64,000 nt of DNA from NCBI RefSeq assembly GCF_007830445.1, contig NZ_VLKR01000012.1, positions 1 to 64,000 on the forward strand, given 5' to 3'. Under the pieces are notes generated by a model, which did not search any database, had not been told where the DNA came from, and saw only the letters and a list, made by a program, of their open reading frames with translations. A program made the translations under genes and the position numbers. Position 1 is the stretch's first letter, and every line of letters begins with the position of its first letter. Origin of the DNA: Sphingobacterium siyangense (GTDB lineage Bacteria; Bacteroidota; Bacteroidia; Sphingobacteriales; Sphingobacteriaceae). Shown in pieces: positions 1-8,258 of this stretch.

Positions 1-71
1 CTCTTTCAATACATATGTCATTTGGCATGAATCACATGATAAGAATATCATAGATCATCCAATAAAGATTT

Positions 72-181
72 TTAGGTGCCTATATCGGCGGTGTCTACCT
101 CTTCCCATTCCGAACAGAGCAGTCAAGCCCGCCAGAGCCGATGGTATTGCCGTAACAGGTGGGAGAGTAGGTCGGTGCCTT
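72..181 (+). rRNA. rrf: 5S ribosomal RNA
   Basis: The segment carries the conserved 5S core (CCGAACAG, then GTCAAGCCCGCCAGAGCCGA) and ends in GGGAGAGTAGGTCGG. The first and last bases pair: AGGTGCC at 74-80 with GGTGCCT at 174-180 (two G-U pairs), forming helix I and fixing the ends to within a few bases. It is followed at once by T-rich sequence and a hairpin. A 23S gene is expected just left of the window; bases 1-71 hold only the spacer. Confidence 0.95.
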
Positions 182-191
182 TTTTTACACG

Positions 192-230
192 GAAGCCCTT
201 GCTGGAAACAGTCAAGGGCTTCTTTCGTTT
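192..230 (+). terminator. Terminator of the rRNA operon
   Basis: GAAGCCCTT (192-200) and AAGGGCTTC (214-222) form a perfect 9-bp stem with a 13-base loop, followed by TTTCGTTT. It lies 10 bases after the 5S end and should stop the rRNA transcript. Confidence 0.85.
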
Positions 231-766
231 AAGTACTTCCGTATTTCCATGTACAGGCTATTGCATATCCTCCGCCTAGTGGTTATCGCAGCACAGGACC
301 GTCGGTGAGCCTGCTCCATCGGAAGCTGTTCCGCAACTATCCTTTACTAGCCTTGTCAAACGCTATTGCTTTTCAGCAGTATCCTATAGCTGCATATCGA
401 CAAGTACAGCAAGAGCTACTCGTAATGATTTTAGGAATACTCCTGTCCTGCTACTAGCCTTGTCAAGCTATATTGTTTTTCGTCTGTATCGTATTGCAGT
501 ATATCAATTGGCCTTGCAGTAGTTACTTGTCATAACTAATTTTATATGTTATCTGACTGTTGGGAAGTATACTGGTAGTGGTTAAAGATATAGCTATCAG
601 AATTACATGTTATACAGCTATTTTCCACTATTATTAAGTTTTATGAGCAGATATCCCTGTCCCAGCTGCTGTCTCGATAACTTACAGATGGGAGAAAATC
701 TCCCTTTCTAGGTATATCATTCGTATTTCTACGAGATATTATCTAATTTAGTTGTTATTGCATTAT
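231..766. other. Gene-free region after the rRNA operon
   Basis: I see no convincing coding sequence here. It holds the degenerate direct repeat described separately (345-515) and a small hairpin, GGGAGA-AAA-TCTCCC at 690-704 followed by TTTCT, which could be a weak terminator or part of the leader of the next gene. Confidence 0.6.
345..515. repeat. Degenerate direct repeat, about 65 bp, 107-bp period
   Basis: TACTAGCCTTGTCAA occurs exactly at 345-359 and 452-466. The similarity continues for about 50 more bases with mismatches (ATTG-TTTTC, GTATC-TAT-GC, ATATC). The two copies start 107 bp apart, with no reading frame kept between them. Function unknown. Confidence 0.6.
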
Positions 767-1657
767 ATGATGATAAAAGTAAAACAGGTATTGGTTTTTG
801 GTTTTTTAATCGTATTCTTTTTGAGGAATAATCGATTAAATGCGCAAAATAAGTCTTTGGATGATGGTGTGCTACGAATATTGGCCATCGGTAATAGTTT
901 CTCGGAAGATGCTATTGAACAGAATTTATATGAATTGGCGAAAGCCGGCAAGAAAAAGATAGTGATCGGCAATCTCTATATTGGGGGAGCTCCTCTAAGT
1001 TTACATGTAAGTAACGCAAAAGATGATAAGCCAGCTTATCGCTACCGGAAAATAAATCTTGACGGGCAAATGTCCGAGAAAGCAAATGAGCGCTTATCTG
1101 AAGCGCTTATCGATGAGGCTTGGGATTATATTAGCTTTCAGCAAGCAAGTCCGCTATCAGGAGATTATGATTCGTATGCGAAGGATCTGCCACCTTTATA
1201 TGATTATGTAACAAAACATATTCTATTTCCTGAAACTAAGTATATATTGCATCAAACTTGGGCATATCAGAACGGTTCATCGCATGAAGGTTTTGTTCGT
1301 TATAACCGTAGCCAAGATAGTATGTATAGGGCTATTGCCAATACTTCGCAAGAGGTGTTTAACTGGGGTAATTTCGATCTGTTGATTCCTTCGGGTACAG
1401 CTGTTCAGAATGCACGTTCGAGTTTTGTGGGGGATAATTTTACACGTGATGGTTATCACCTAAATCTGAACTATGGACGTTTCGTTGCTGCCTGTACCTG
1501 GTATGAGGCGTTATTCCATGAAAATATACTGAACAATACATTTTTACCGCTCAAAGTAACCTATGTAGAGGGAGAAATTGCGCGAGCAGCAGCACATAAG
1601 GCAGTGGAATTCCCCTATGCTGTTACCGTATTAAAAGATTTTCAATTAATGAACTAG
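767..1657 (+). CDS. Secreted DUF4886 (SGNH-hydrolase-like) protein
   Basis: A hydrophobic signal peptide (VLVFGFLIVFFL) is followed by LRILAIGNSFSEDA, the GNS block I of the SGNH/GDSL hydrolase fold as found in DUF4886 proteins, and near the C-terminus by FTRDGYHLN, the Asp-x-x-His block V. Ser in GNS and Asp/His in DGYH would be the catalytic triad. The family is exported and often sits in polysaccharide-use clusters of Bacteroidota; the substrate (probably an acyl ester) is not known. The longest frame opens with TTG at 752; I prefer the ATG pair at 767/770, directly before the signal peptide. It is followed after 7 bases by the DinB gene, so the two are probably co-transcribed. Confidence 0.85.
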   Translation: MMIKVKQVLVFGFLIVFFLRNNRLNAQNKSLDDGVLRILAIGNSFSEDAIEQNLYELAKAGKKKIVIGNLYIGGAPLSLHVSNAKDDKPAYRYRKINLDGQMSEKANERLSEALIDEAWDYISFQQASPLSGDYDSYAKDLPPLYDYVTKHILFPETKYILHQTWAYQNGSSHEGFVRYNRSQDSMYRAIANTSQEVFNWGNFDLLIPSGTAVQNARSSFVGDNFTRDGYHLNLNYGRFVAACTWYEALFHENILNNTFLPLKVTYVEGEIARAAAHKAVEFPYAVTVLKDFQLMN

Positions 1658-1664
1658 TATTTAT

Positions 1665-2165
1665 ATGAGTATCAAAAAGAGCTATTTGATCGAATTGGAT
1701 CACGAAACAAAAAATACCAAACGTATTCTAGATCGGATACCGGACGATAAATTGGATTGGCGCCCGCACGAAAAATCGATGAGTTTGGGCGAATTGGCTG
1801 CTCATGTTGTCGAGTTACATAACTGGGTACACAAGGCAATACCAAAGGACGTATTTGATTTTAAAGTAGATTATAAGCCTCTCAAAGTATCCTCTGTCGA
1901 AGAGTTGAAAACAATCCTCACTCTTGGACTGGAAGAGAACAAGGCAACACTAGCGGATATCGCCGAATTGGATTGGTTTAATGAATGGGTGCTTAAAGCT
2001 GGGGACCATGAGATTGCCCGTTTGCCACGAGCGGGAGCGATACGTTTTATTGTCAATAATCATATCGTTCATCATCGTGGTCAGTTGACTGTTTATTTGC
2101 GATTATTGGATATTGCTGTACCGGGCTTATATGGACCGTCGGCAGACGAAGCAATGTCTAGTTAA
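1665..2165 (+). CDS. DinB/DfsB-family protein
   Basis: A 166-residue four-helix-bundle protein of the DinB superfamily. The metal-ligand histidines are visible: His in the helix AAHVVELHNW (about residue 47) and the HHRGQL motif near residue 136, where the motif is closest to the family standard. Members are divalent-metal proteins; some are thiol S-transferases (bacillithiol, mycothiol), but most, including this subgroup, have no assigned reaction. It is the second gene of a likely two-gene unit with the DUF4886 protein and ends just before a bidirectional hairpin shared with sucD. A second, divergent DinB protein lies at 8259-8756. Confidence 0.85.
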   Translation: MSIKKSYLIELDHETKNTKRILDRIPDDKLDWRPHEKSMSLGELAAHVVELHNWVHKAIPKDVFDFKVDYKPLKVSSVEELKTILTLGLEENKATLADIAELDWFNEWVLKAGDHEIARLPRAGAIRFIVNNHIVHHRGQLTVYLRLLDIAVPGLYGPSADEAMSS

Positions 2166-2197
2166 TGTTGTCATCTAATTATTAGGTATAAAAAAAA

Positions 2198-2226
2198 GGG
2201 AATCAAATTTGATTCCCTTTTTTTTA
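2198..2226. terminator. Bidirectional terminator between dinB and sucD
   Basis: GGGAATCAAATTTGATTCCC (2198-2217) is a perfect palindrome with an A-tract on its left and a T-tract on its right, so it can terminate the dinB transcript on + and the sucD transcript on -. Confidence 0.9.
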
Positions 2227-2243
2227 TATGCTCGATGGTCTAA

Positions 2244-3116
2244 TTATTTAGCCAATTCTTCTGCGATTGCTTTTCCAATTTCAGCTGGAGATTCAACAAC
2301 ACGAATACCACACTCACGCATGATTTTCATTTTTGCAGCAGCAGTGTCATCTGCACCACCTACAATTGCACCAGCGTGTCCCATACGACGTCCTGGAGGC
2401 GCTGTTTGACCTGCGATAAATCCAACAACAGGTTTAGTACCGTGTTCTTTGATCCAACGAGCAGCTTCAGCTTCCATTCCACCACCAATTTCACCGATCA
2501 TGATGATCGCTTCAGTTTCAGGGTCATTCATTAATAATTCAACAGCTTCTTTCGTTGTTGTACCAATGATAGGGTCACCACCAATTCCGATTGCTGTTGT
2601 GATACCTAATCCTGCTTTTACAGTTTGATCTACGGCTTCGTAAGTTAAAGTTCCTGATTTAGAAACAACACCTACATTACCTTTTTTGAAGATAAATCCT
2701 GGCATGATACCGATTTTAGCTTCGCCTGCAGTGATGATACCTGGGCAGTTAGGACCGATCAAACGAGAGTTTTTGTCGCTCAAGTAAGATTTTACTTGGA
2801 TCATATCTTTTGTTGGGATACCTTCTGTAATACAAACAATCACTTCGATACCAGCAGCGGCAGCTTCCATGATCGCATCTGCAGCAAATGCTGGAGGTAC
2901 AAAAATAATAGAAACATTAGCTCCTGTAGTGTCAACTGCATCTTGCACAGTATTGAATACAGGACGGTCTAAGTGTTGTTGACCACCTTTACCAGGAGTA
3001 ACACCACCAACTACATTTGTTCCGTACTCAATCATTTGAGTAGCATGGTAAGTACCTTCGTTTCCAGTGAAACCTTGAACGATTACTTTTGAATCTTTAT
3101 TAACTAATACACTCAT
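2244..3116 (-). CDS. sucD: Succinate-CoA ligase, alpha subunit
   Basis: TCA-cycle enzyme: succinyl-CoA + NDP + Pi to succinate + CoA + NTP, acting as a heterodimer or tetramer with SucC. The 290 residues match the usual length. The N-terminal CoA-binding Rossmann domain begins with [14 protein letters not shown]; the ligase domain carries GPNCPG (121-126) and the phospho-histidine loop RRMGHAGAI with His247. The frame is open to 3140, but the ATG at 3116 (MSVLVNK) matches homologues and lies downstream of a TAGATTTG promoter element (3141-3148) that would sit over the longer start. sucC is not adjacent, which is common in this phylum. Confidence 0.95.
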   Translation of the reverse strand: MSVLVNKDSKVIVQGFTGNEGTYHATQMIEYGTNVVGGVTPGKGGQQHLDRPVFNTVQDAVDTTGANVSIIFVPPAFAADAIMEAAAAGIEVIVCITEGIPTKDMIQVKSYLSDKNSRLIGPNCPGIITAGEAKIGIMPGFIFKKGNVGVVSKSGTLTYEAVDQTVKAGLGITTAIGIGGDPIIGTTTKEAVELLMNDPETEAIIMIGEIGGGMEAEAARWIKEHGTKPVVGFIAGQTAPPGRRMGHAGAIVGGADDTAAAKMKIMRECGIRVVESPAEIGKAIAEELAK

Positions 3117-3140
3117 TTCTTCTTTAAATTTTGCACACAA

Positions 3141-3148
3141 ATCTACTA
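3141..3148 (-). promoter_or_regulatory. -7 promoter element of sucD
   Basis: On the minus strand this reads TAGATTTG, a full match to the Bacteroidota -7 element TAnnTTTG. Transcription would begin near 3134, giving a leader of about 18 bases to the ATG at 3116. No clear -33 TTTG was found. Confidence 0.5.
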
Positions 3149-3206
3149 TTTTGCTTTCTAAAATGGAAGCAATGTGAATAGGAATGTGACCTTTATTGAT
3201 AAATTT

Positions 3207-3740
3207 TTAATTGAAATTGCGTTTTTGGATAAAATCCCAAAGAATAATGCCAATTGCGACAGATACATTTAAGGAATGTTTGGTTCCGTATTGGGGGATT
3301 TCGATGCAGGTATCAATTTTTTCCATGACATCTTCATCTACTCCATTGACCTCATTTCCAAAAATCAATGCATACTTTTTGTCATTTTCTGGTTCAAACT
3401 GATGTAACATAACACTATCATCTGCTTGCTCGATGGCAATAATGACATAACCTTCTGACCGAAGCTGATCAACAACAGCTGTGGTATCTTTGTGGTATTC
3501 CCAAGCAACTGATTGAGTAGCCCCGAGGGCGGTCTTTTCGATTTCGCGATGGGGAGGTGTGCCCGTAATGCCACACAAGTATATTTTTTCAATAGCAAAT
3601 CCGTCTGCAGTACGGAAGGCCGAGCCTACATTATGCATGCTCCGTACATTGTCCATAACGATTGTGATAGGAGTTTTTTCTTGTTTTTTAAACGATTCAA
3701 CATCTGTACGTTGAAGTTCATCCATCGATAATTTTTGCAT
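3207..3740 (-). CDS. SPOUT (TrmH/SpoU-type) RNA 2'-O-methyltransferase
   Basis: A 177-residue SAM-dependent RNA ribose methyltransferase without an added RNA-binding domain. Three family motifs are visible: motif 1 (MDNVRSMHNVGSAFRTADGF, residues 29-48, with the conserved Asn and Arg), motif 2 (ALIFGNEVNGVDEDV) and motif 3 (EIPQYGTKHSLNVSVAIGI), the last two forming the trefoil knot that binds SAM. The target is probably a tRNA, but the exact position cannot be read from sequence. On the minus strand TATATTTG at 3745-3752 is a -7 element only a few bases before the ATG, so the mRNA may be nearly leaderless. Divergent from rpsT. Confidence 0.88.
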   Translation of the reverse strand: MQKLSMDELQRTDVESFKKQEKTPITIVMDNVRSMHNVGSAFRTADGFAIEKIYLCGITGTPPHREIEKTALGATQSVAWEYHKDTTAVVDQLRSEGYVIIAIEQADDSVMLHQFEPENDKKYALIFGNEVNGVDEDVMEKIDTCIEIPQYGTKHSLNVSVAIGIILWDFIQKRNFN

Positions 3741-3776
3741 GTCGCAAATATACTAAACCTAAAAAATAAAATAGAT

Positions 3777-3807
3777 TTTGAATATTGAAAATAAGGTGTT
3801 ATTTTTG
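3777..3807 (+). promoter_or_regulatory. Promoter of rpsT (TTTG-N19-TAnnTTTG)
   Basis: TTTG at 3777-3780, a 19-base spacer, then TATTTTTG at 3800-3807 match the Bacteroidota primary-sigma promoter exactly. The start site should be near 3814, about 40 bases before the rpsT ATG. Confidence 0.75.
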
Positions 3808-3853
3808 CAGTCCGAATTACAAGAAAAAATTGAATAAAAATTAGCTAAAAAAA

Positions 3854-4108
3854 ATGGCAAATCATAAATCAGCGATCAAAAGAATTAGAGCAAACGCTAC
3901 TAAACGTTTAAGAAACCGTTACCAAGCAAAAACTACACGTAACGCAATCAAAAAATTACGTCACACTACTTCTGCAGAAGAAGCAAAAACATTGTTACCA
4001 CGCGTAATTTCTATGCTTGATCGTTTGGCAAAGAAAAATGTGATCCACAAGAAAAAAGCTTCTAACAACAAATCTAAGTTAACAAAATTTGTTAACGGTT
4101 TAGCGTAA
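3854..4108 (+). CDS. rpsT: 30S ribosomal protein S20 (bS20)
   Basis: An 84-residue, Lys/Arg-rich protein beginning [21 protein letters not shown], the diagnostic bS20 N-terminus, and ending in the helical [16 protein letters not shown] region. It binds 16S rRNA early in small-subunit assembly. It is a single-gene transcript, with its own strong promoter (3777-3807) and a terminator at 4129-4156. The ATG at 3854 is the only sensible start. Codon choice is narrow, as in other highly expressed genes. Confidence 0.97.
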   Translation: MANHKSAIKRIRANATKRLRNRYQAKTTRNAIKKLRHTTSAEEAKTLLPRVISMLDRLAKKNVIHKKKASNNKSKLTKFVNGLA

Positions 4109-4128
4109 GCTTTTCGTATAGATATAGA

Positions 4129-4156
4129 GGGGTACAGCTCGCTGTATCCCTTTTCT
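4129..4156 (+). terminator. rpsT terminator
   Basis: GGGGTACAGC (4129-4138) pairs with GCTGTATCCC (4141-4150) apart from one G-U pair, followed by TTTTCTTT. Confidence 0.85.
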
Positions 4157-4201
4157 TTATGTTATATACTTTGGATTTCTCTTTCCAAGCGAATGGTAAA
4201 T

Positions 4202-4232
4202 AAAAAAGCATCGATATTCGATGCTTTTTTAT
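4202..4232. terminator. Bidirectional terminator, rpsT / DUF1080 gene
   Basis: AAAAAAGCATCGA (4202-4214) and TCGATGCTTTTTT (4218-4230) form a 13-bp stem with a 3-base loop, with A and T tracts built in. It lies just past the stop of the minus-strand gene at 4257 and is a second stop for rpsT read-through. Confidence 0.85.
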
Positions 4233-4256
4233 TTTAAAACTGACTTGGAGTGTTTT

Positions 4257-5108
4257 TTATTGTTGCAAATTTGGAAGTAGCTCCGCGATGACCTTTTTCA
4301 ATTTGTTGGGATCTTTCATGTAAGGTTCTAAATCGTAAAGTTCCACTTTTTTAAAGTCAATGGGATGACTCTCACTCTGCAGTGAAATAGTCCCCTTACT
4401 TAAAAGCTGACCATCCTTTTTCACTTTAGGATCGAAACCACTTACATTGCCGCCACCAATTTGGGGTTTATTATACTGTAATACGACCTTGTTTTCAAGG
4501 ATATGCTGCACAAGTGAGTCTCCCAATACTAAGAAATCAGCAGTTACCCATTGATCTCCAGCATAGGTTTTTGATGTTGAGCTGATGCAATGTGGTGTAA
4601 ATAGCTTATTGTCGATTACAACGTTTGTGCCTGGTGTACAAAGGTTACTTGTGGTCCGTTCGTCCTTGCCATTTCCACCCAACAGTTGCCCTTCGATCGA
4701 TATTGGAAAGTCTTGATCCACCCCCATGGTATTAGGATCCTGTCCATGTAGCATGGCTCCGCTATTACGCCAGGCCCAACCTTCTCCACCATTTACCTGT
4801 TCACCAACAAATCTGTAAGTGACGCGCAATAAATAAGCTGAGAATTCTTTATTGTAGAATAGATGGCCATACTGAAAATTAAAATTATCATAACCATCAT
4901 ATCTTACTTTGAGTAAACCGTCTTCTACACGAAATGTATTTTTATAATTATCCCCAACTTTGTGGTTTCTGATTTTTGGGGTCCAGTTCTTCAGATCTTT
5001 CCCATTAAATAACTGAATGGGTTTGGGTTTCTTATCTTGAGATTTGGCAAATAAAGAAGTGCTGAGCAATAAAATTCCAGCACTATAAATGATATGTTTG
5101 AATTTCAT
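4257..5108 (-). CDS. Secreted DUF1080 (3-keto-disaccharide hydrolase-like) protein
   Basis: A signal peptide (MKFKHIIYSAGILLLSTSLFAKS) is followed by one DUF1080 domain, a concanavalin-like beta sandwich: LFNGKDLKNWTPKI at the start, then FRVEDGLLKVRYDGYDNF, AWRNSGAMLHGQDP and the closing KGTISLQSESHPIDFKKVELYDL. Some family members hydrolyse 3-keto-glycosides; others only bind sugar, so the activity is not assigned. The length (283 residues) is typical of single-domain members. It is probably exported to the periplasm or surface. The AraC gene ends 39 bases upstream on the same strand, so the two could share a transcript, with the regulator transcribed first. Confidence 0.85.
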   Translation of the reverse strand: MKFKHIIYSAGILLLSTSLFAKSQDKKPKPIQLFNGKDLKNWTPKIRNHKVGDNYKNTFRVEDGLLKVRYDGYDNFNFQYGHLFYNKEFSAYLLRVTYRFVGEQVNGGEGWAWRNSGAMLHGQDPNTMGVDQDFPISIEGQLLGGNGKDERTTSNLCTPGTNVVIDNKLFTPHCISSTSKTYAGDQWVTADFLVLGDSLVQHILENKVVLQYNKPQIGGGNVSGFDPKVKKDGQLLSKGTISLQSESHPIDFKKVELYDLEPYMKDPNKLKKVIAELLPNLQQ

Positions 5109-5147
5109 CCTGAATTAGGTTTATTGACCTAAATTAGGTAAACATTT

Positions 5148-5981
5148 TTAAATAAGCAATTCTTTTTGTTTGACGTATTCGCTTGGACGGATACCGACGA
5201 CCTTATTGAATGTGTTACTAAAGGTGGGGAGACTATTGTATCCAACTTTGAGTGCAACTTCATTTACACTTAGTTTTTCGTCTAAAAGGAGCTTAAGAGC
5301 AGTCAGCATTCTGAGAATCGTGTAGTACTGGATAAAAGACATATTTAATTCTTTTTGAAATAGTCTGGCTAATGTACGTTCACTAATGTTAAATAATCCG
5401 GCAAGTTTTTTAAAGCTGACATTTTCCTCTATATTCTCTTCGAGGTAAGTAACGATATCCTTTAATTTCTGATGATTAGGATAGGGTAAGGCCAATGGAA
5501 GCTCATGCAGCGATAATTCCGGCAAGATAAGTTTAAATGCTGTAGCGATACTATATTTAGGTTCTTCGACCGGAAAGATATTGCCATTCCAGCGGTTGGT
5601 AAACATAATCAGCTCTATCAAAAGATCATTTACTGGATAGATTCCCATTTTGCTATAGAAGGGTGCGTCATTATTGGTTTTGGGAAAGTACAAATTACGC
5701 ATAACGACCTCCGGTGTACTTGGATGAATACTATGTTTTATTCCAGCGGGAATCCACAAATAATGTCGGGCAGGTAGAAAATATGATTTTTCCTCTGTCT
5801 TAACAAATACGACACCGCCTTCTGTATATAAAAATTGGTCCTTATCGTGGCAATGTTCGGAAATATGATTCTCTGCAATAATGGCGTGGTGACAGTAAAT
5901 GCTATCTTCAAATGAGTCTACTTCCGTCATATAATAACGGTTGACATATTTAGCATCTGTCGTTATATCTTGTGTATTCAT
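5148..5981 (-). CDS. AraC-family transcriptional regulator
   Basis: A 277-residue one-component regulator. The N-terminal half is a cupin-like sensor (residues about 25-100: EHCHDKDQFLYTEGG, then YLWIPAGIKHSI) that would bind a small effector. The C-terminal 100 residues hold two helix-turn-helices, the first in FKKLAGLFNISERTLARLFQKEL and the second in NEVALKVGYNSLPTFSNTFNKVVGIRPSEYV, the classic AraC signature. TACCTTTG at 6004-6011 on the minus strand is its likely -7 element. It is divergent from the CoA-transferase gene, and the shared 433-bp region contains a direct repeat suited to an AraC dimer, so that gene is the natural target. It may also be co-transcribed with the DUF1080 gene. 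Confidence 0.88.
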   Translation of the reverse strand: MNTQDITTDAKYVNRYYMTEVDSFEDSIYCHHAIIAENHISEHCHDKDQFLYTEGGVVFVKTEEKSYFLPARHYLWIPAGIKHSIHPSTPEVVMRNLYFPKTNNDAPFYSKMGIYPVNDLLIELIMFTNRWNGNIFPVEEPKYSIATAFKLILPELSLHELPLALPYPNHQKLKDIVTYLEENIEENVSFKKLAGLFNISERTLARLFQKELNMSFIQYYTILRMLTALKLLLDEKLSVNEVALKVGYNSLPTFSNTFNKVVGIRPSEYVKQKELLI

Positions 5982-6143
5982 TTTAACCTATAATACTATG
6001 TCACAAAGGTAAGACTTTTTTACTAGACCCCACCTTTACTTCTTGAAAGTGAGTGTATGCTTACGTTAAAATGGCAATTAATCGACGAGAGAGTTAGTCT
6101 TTACTTACTTTAGTTTTGCCTTTGTTATTGTAAGTTGTTTGTT

Positions 6144-6179
6144 ATCAGTGTGATATATATTATCGATCAGTGTGATATA
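6144..6179. promoter_or_regulatory. Two 14-bp direct repeats, candidate AraC operator
   Basis: ATCAGTGTGATATA is repeated exactly at 6144-6157 and 6166-6179, 22 bp start to start, i.e. two helical turns. This is the usual arrangement of AraC-family half-sites. The right copy ends six bases before the expected -33 position of the TATTTTTG element at 6208-6215, the place expected for an activator. Confidence 0.6.
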
Positions 6180-6207
6180 AAATATTTTTTTATTATGATT
6201 TGTTGTA

Positions 6208-6215
6208 TATTTTTG
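6208..6215 (+). promoter_or_regulatory. -7 element upstream of the CoA-transferase gene
   Basis: TATTTTTG matches TAnnTTTG. The -33 position (6185-6188) reads TTTT, not TTTG, consistent with an activator-dependent promoter. A second full match, TAATTTTG at 6253-6260, is an alternative. The rest of 5982-6414 is A+T-rich and shows no ORF. Confidence 0.45.
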
Positions 6216-6414
6216 ATTTGTAGCGAGTTGTGTCTTTTTAGTCTCGTTTGGATAATTTTGTGTCGAATGGTAATAAATATGCAGTTTAAAAAAATGCTAA
6301 AATTGTTTGGTTAAGAGGTGGGAAAATATAACAAAGAACTTTACAAATAAGGGAAATATATAGGTTTCAATTTCTTAAGTTTACAATAATGGAATAAAAT
6401 CAAACTATAACAAT

Positions 6415-7911
6415 ATGGCTTACGAAAGAATAAAAGTTCAAAGCTTACATGATAAAGTGATTACAGCGGAAGAAGCTGCTAAGCTATTTCAAAACGGAAT
6501 GGTCGTTGGATCGAGTGGTTTTACTAAGGCTGGAGACAGTAAGGTTGTGTTACCAGCCTTGGCTGAACGTGCAAAAGTGGATCCATTGAAAATAACCTTG
6601 ATTACTGGGGCTTCGTTGGGACATGGAACAGACGGTAAATTGGCGGAAGCGGGGGCACTATCCAAGCGGATGCCTTTTCAGGTAGATCGTATTTTACGTA
6701 ATAAAATTAATGCCGGGGATGTGCTGTTTATTGATCAGCATCTAAGCGAAACAGCCGAATTGCTGCACAATAAGAATTTGCCTCAGGTGGATATTGCTGT
6801 TTTGGAAGTAGCAGCAATAGAATCAGACGGAAGTATTGTTCCAACGACTTCTGTGGGAAATTCGGCTACTTTTGCTGCATTGGCTAAGCAGGTTATTTTG
6901 GAGGTCAATACTGCGATACCGATGACGATTAAAGGGATACATGATATTTACCAAGCAGAAGATTACCCTCGCCGTAATGTTATTCCGATTGTAGCACCTG
7001 AAAATAAAATTGGGCGTAAAACTATTCCTTTGGACGCAAGCAAGGTGGTGGGAATTGTGTTTACGAATGAGCTTGATAGCCCAGCCGATATTGCTGAACC
7101 GGATACCAAAACTACAGCGATAGCGAAGCATATTTTACAGTTTTTCGAAAATGAAGTAGAGCTAGGTCATTTGTCAGAAAGCTTGATGCCCCTCCAAGCG
7201 GGTATTGGAAAAGTAGCTAACGCTGTTCTAACTGGATTTATACATAGTAAGTTCCGTAATCTAACGATGTTTTCTGAAGTGTTGCAAGATAGTACCTTTG
7301 ACCTTATCGATGCTGGAAAACTGGATTTTGCTTCTGCTTCTTCAATTACTGTTTCGGAAGAGTGTTATTCAAGAGTGTTCGATCATTTGGATCGATACCG
7401 CGATAAAATTGTATTGCGCCCACAGAACATTTCCAATACACCTGGACTGATCAAACGTTTGGGAATTATAGCAATTAATACAGCCATAGAGTTTGATATT
7501 TATGGAAACGTAAATTCTACCCATACTTCGGGAACAAATATCATGAATGGTATCGGTGGATCGGGTGACTTTGCACGTAATGCTTATTTGAGCATCTTTG
7601 TTACACAGGCAGCCTCTAAAGGGGATGCAATTTCTCATATTGTTCCTATGGTTTCTCACGTAGATCATACCGAACATGATGTCGATATTTTGGTAACAGA
7701 TTATGGTTTGGCAGATTTGCGTGGTTTAGCGCCTCGTGAGCGAGCGAAAGTAATTATTGAGAACTGTGTACATCCCGATTATAGGGAGCAGCTATCAGAC
7801 TATTATAACCGCGCTTGTAAAAGGGGAGGGCATACACCACATTTGTTAGAAGAGGCTTTTAGCTGGCATATTAATCTTCGTGAAAAAGGAACAATGAAAA
7901 AAGATCACTAA
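6415..7911 (+). CDS. Acetyl-CoA hydrolase / succinyl-CoA:acetate CoA-transferase
   Basis: A 498-residue protein of the acetyl-CoA hydrolase/transferase family (AarC, Cat1, Ach1), with full length and both Rossmann-like halves. Recognisable blocks are GMVVGSSGFTKAGDSKVV (29-45), LQAGIGKVANAVL (260-272) and NLTMFSEVLQDSTFDL (282-297), where Glu288 is at the position of the catalytic glutamate of AarC; GTNIMNGIGGSGDFARNAYLS forms the CoA-binding loop in the C-terminal half. It moves CoA between succinate and acetate or another short acyl group. Which acids it uses cannot be told. It stands alone, divergent from an AraC regulator with candidate operators between them. The ATG at 6415 fits the family N-terminus. 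Confidence 0.9.
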   Translation: MAYERIKVQSLHDKVITAEEAAKLFQNGMVVGSSGFTKAGDSKVVLPALAERAKVDPLKITLITGASLGHGTDGKLAEAGALSKRMPFQVDRILRNKINAGDVLFIDQHLSETAELLHNKNLPQVDIAVLEVAAIESDGSIVPTTSVGNSATFAALAKQVILEVNTAIPMTIKGIHDIYQAEDYPRRNVIPIVAPENKIGRKTIPLDASKVVGIVFTNELDSPADIAEPDTKTTAIAKHILQFFENEVELGHLSESLMPLQAGIGKVANAVLTGFIHSKFRNLTMFSEVLQDSTFDLIDAGKLDFASASSITVSEECYSRVFDHLDRYRDKIVLRPQNISNTPGLIKRLGIIAINTAIEFDIYGNVNSTHTSGTNIMNGIGGSGDFARNAYLSIFVTQAASKGDAISHIVPMVSHVDHTEHDVDILVTDYGLADLRGLAPRERAKVIIENCVHPDYREQLSDYYNRACKRGGHTPHLLEEAFSWHINLREKGTMKKDH

Positions 7912-7949
7912 CCGAGGGCGCGCGGTTATATATAGATTAAATGTATAAA

Positions 7950-7984
7950 GAAAGGCGAGGTTTAATGGTAGACTTCGCCTTTCT
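7950..7984 (+). terminator. Terminator after the CoA-transferase gene
   Basis: AAAGGCGAGGT (7951-7961) pairs with ACTTCGCCTTT (about 7972-7982) with one G-U pair, followed by CTTG. The tail is short on T, but the stem is strong and lies 40 bases after the stop codon. Confidence 0.7.
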
Positions 7985-8009
7985 TGATGTATAACTATCA
8001 CAAAGAAAA

Positions 8010-8242
8010 TCACGTATTCATTTTATTGGCACGTTCGCCGATGATATCACAGACGTACCATTGATTGCCCATGGTAGCATAATTTCCCTGGCCGCAAACT
8101 CCAGAAGTGGAAATCGAACTTTCTTTTTCAGTAAACACTCTTGTAAGCTTAATATAAGGCATTCAATACTGGATTGCTGTCCTTGCTGTTTCGCCGCTGC
8201 GACAATTTCTCGGATTTGTACTTTACTGGTAATTTGGTCCAT
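8010..8242 (-). pseudogene. Frameshifted remnant of an unrecognised small gene
   Basis: Minus-strand frame 8242 to about 8073 encodes a plausible helical peptide starting MDQITSKVQIREIVAAAKQQ and containing ECLILSLQECLLKKK and FPLLEFAAREIM. It then runs into unlikely sequence, while the -1 frame continues sensibly as GNQWYVCDIIGERANKMNT to a TGA at 8010-8012. The two parts join at about 8072, so this looks like one gene broken by a single-base shift, perhaps with an internal deletion. The family is not identified with confidence. It lies between the CoA-transferase terminator and a DinB gene on the same strand. The 121-residue plus-strand frame over it looks like a shadow. Confidence 0.5.
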
Positions 8243-8258
8243 AGCGCTGCTCGAATCC

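Noticed and set aside
76..279. 67-residue plus-strand frame at the left edge
   Set aside because: It lies over the 5S rRNA gene and its terminator; the RNA explains the sequence fully.
345..515. CRISPR-like array behind the rRNA operon
   Set aside because: Only two copies, imperfect, with long unequal segments, and no cas genes in the window.
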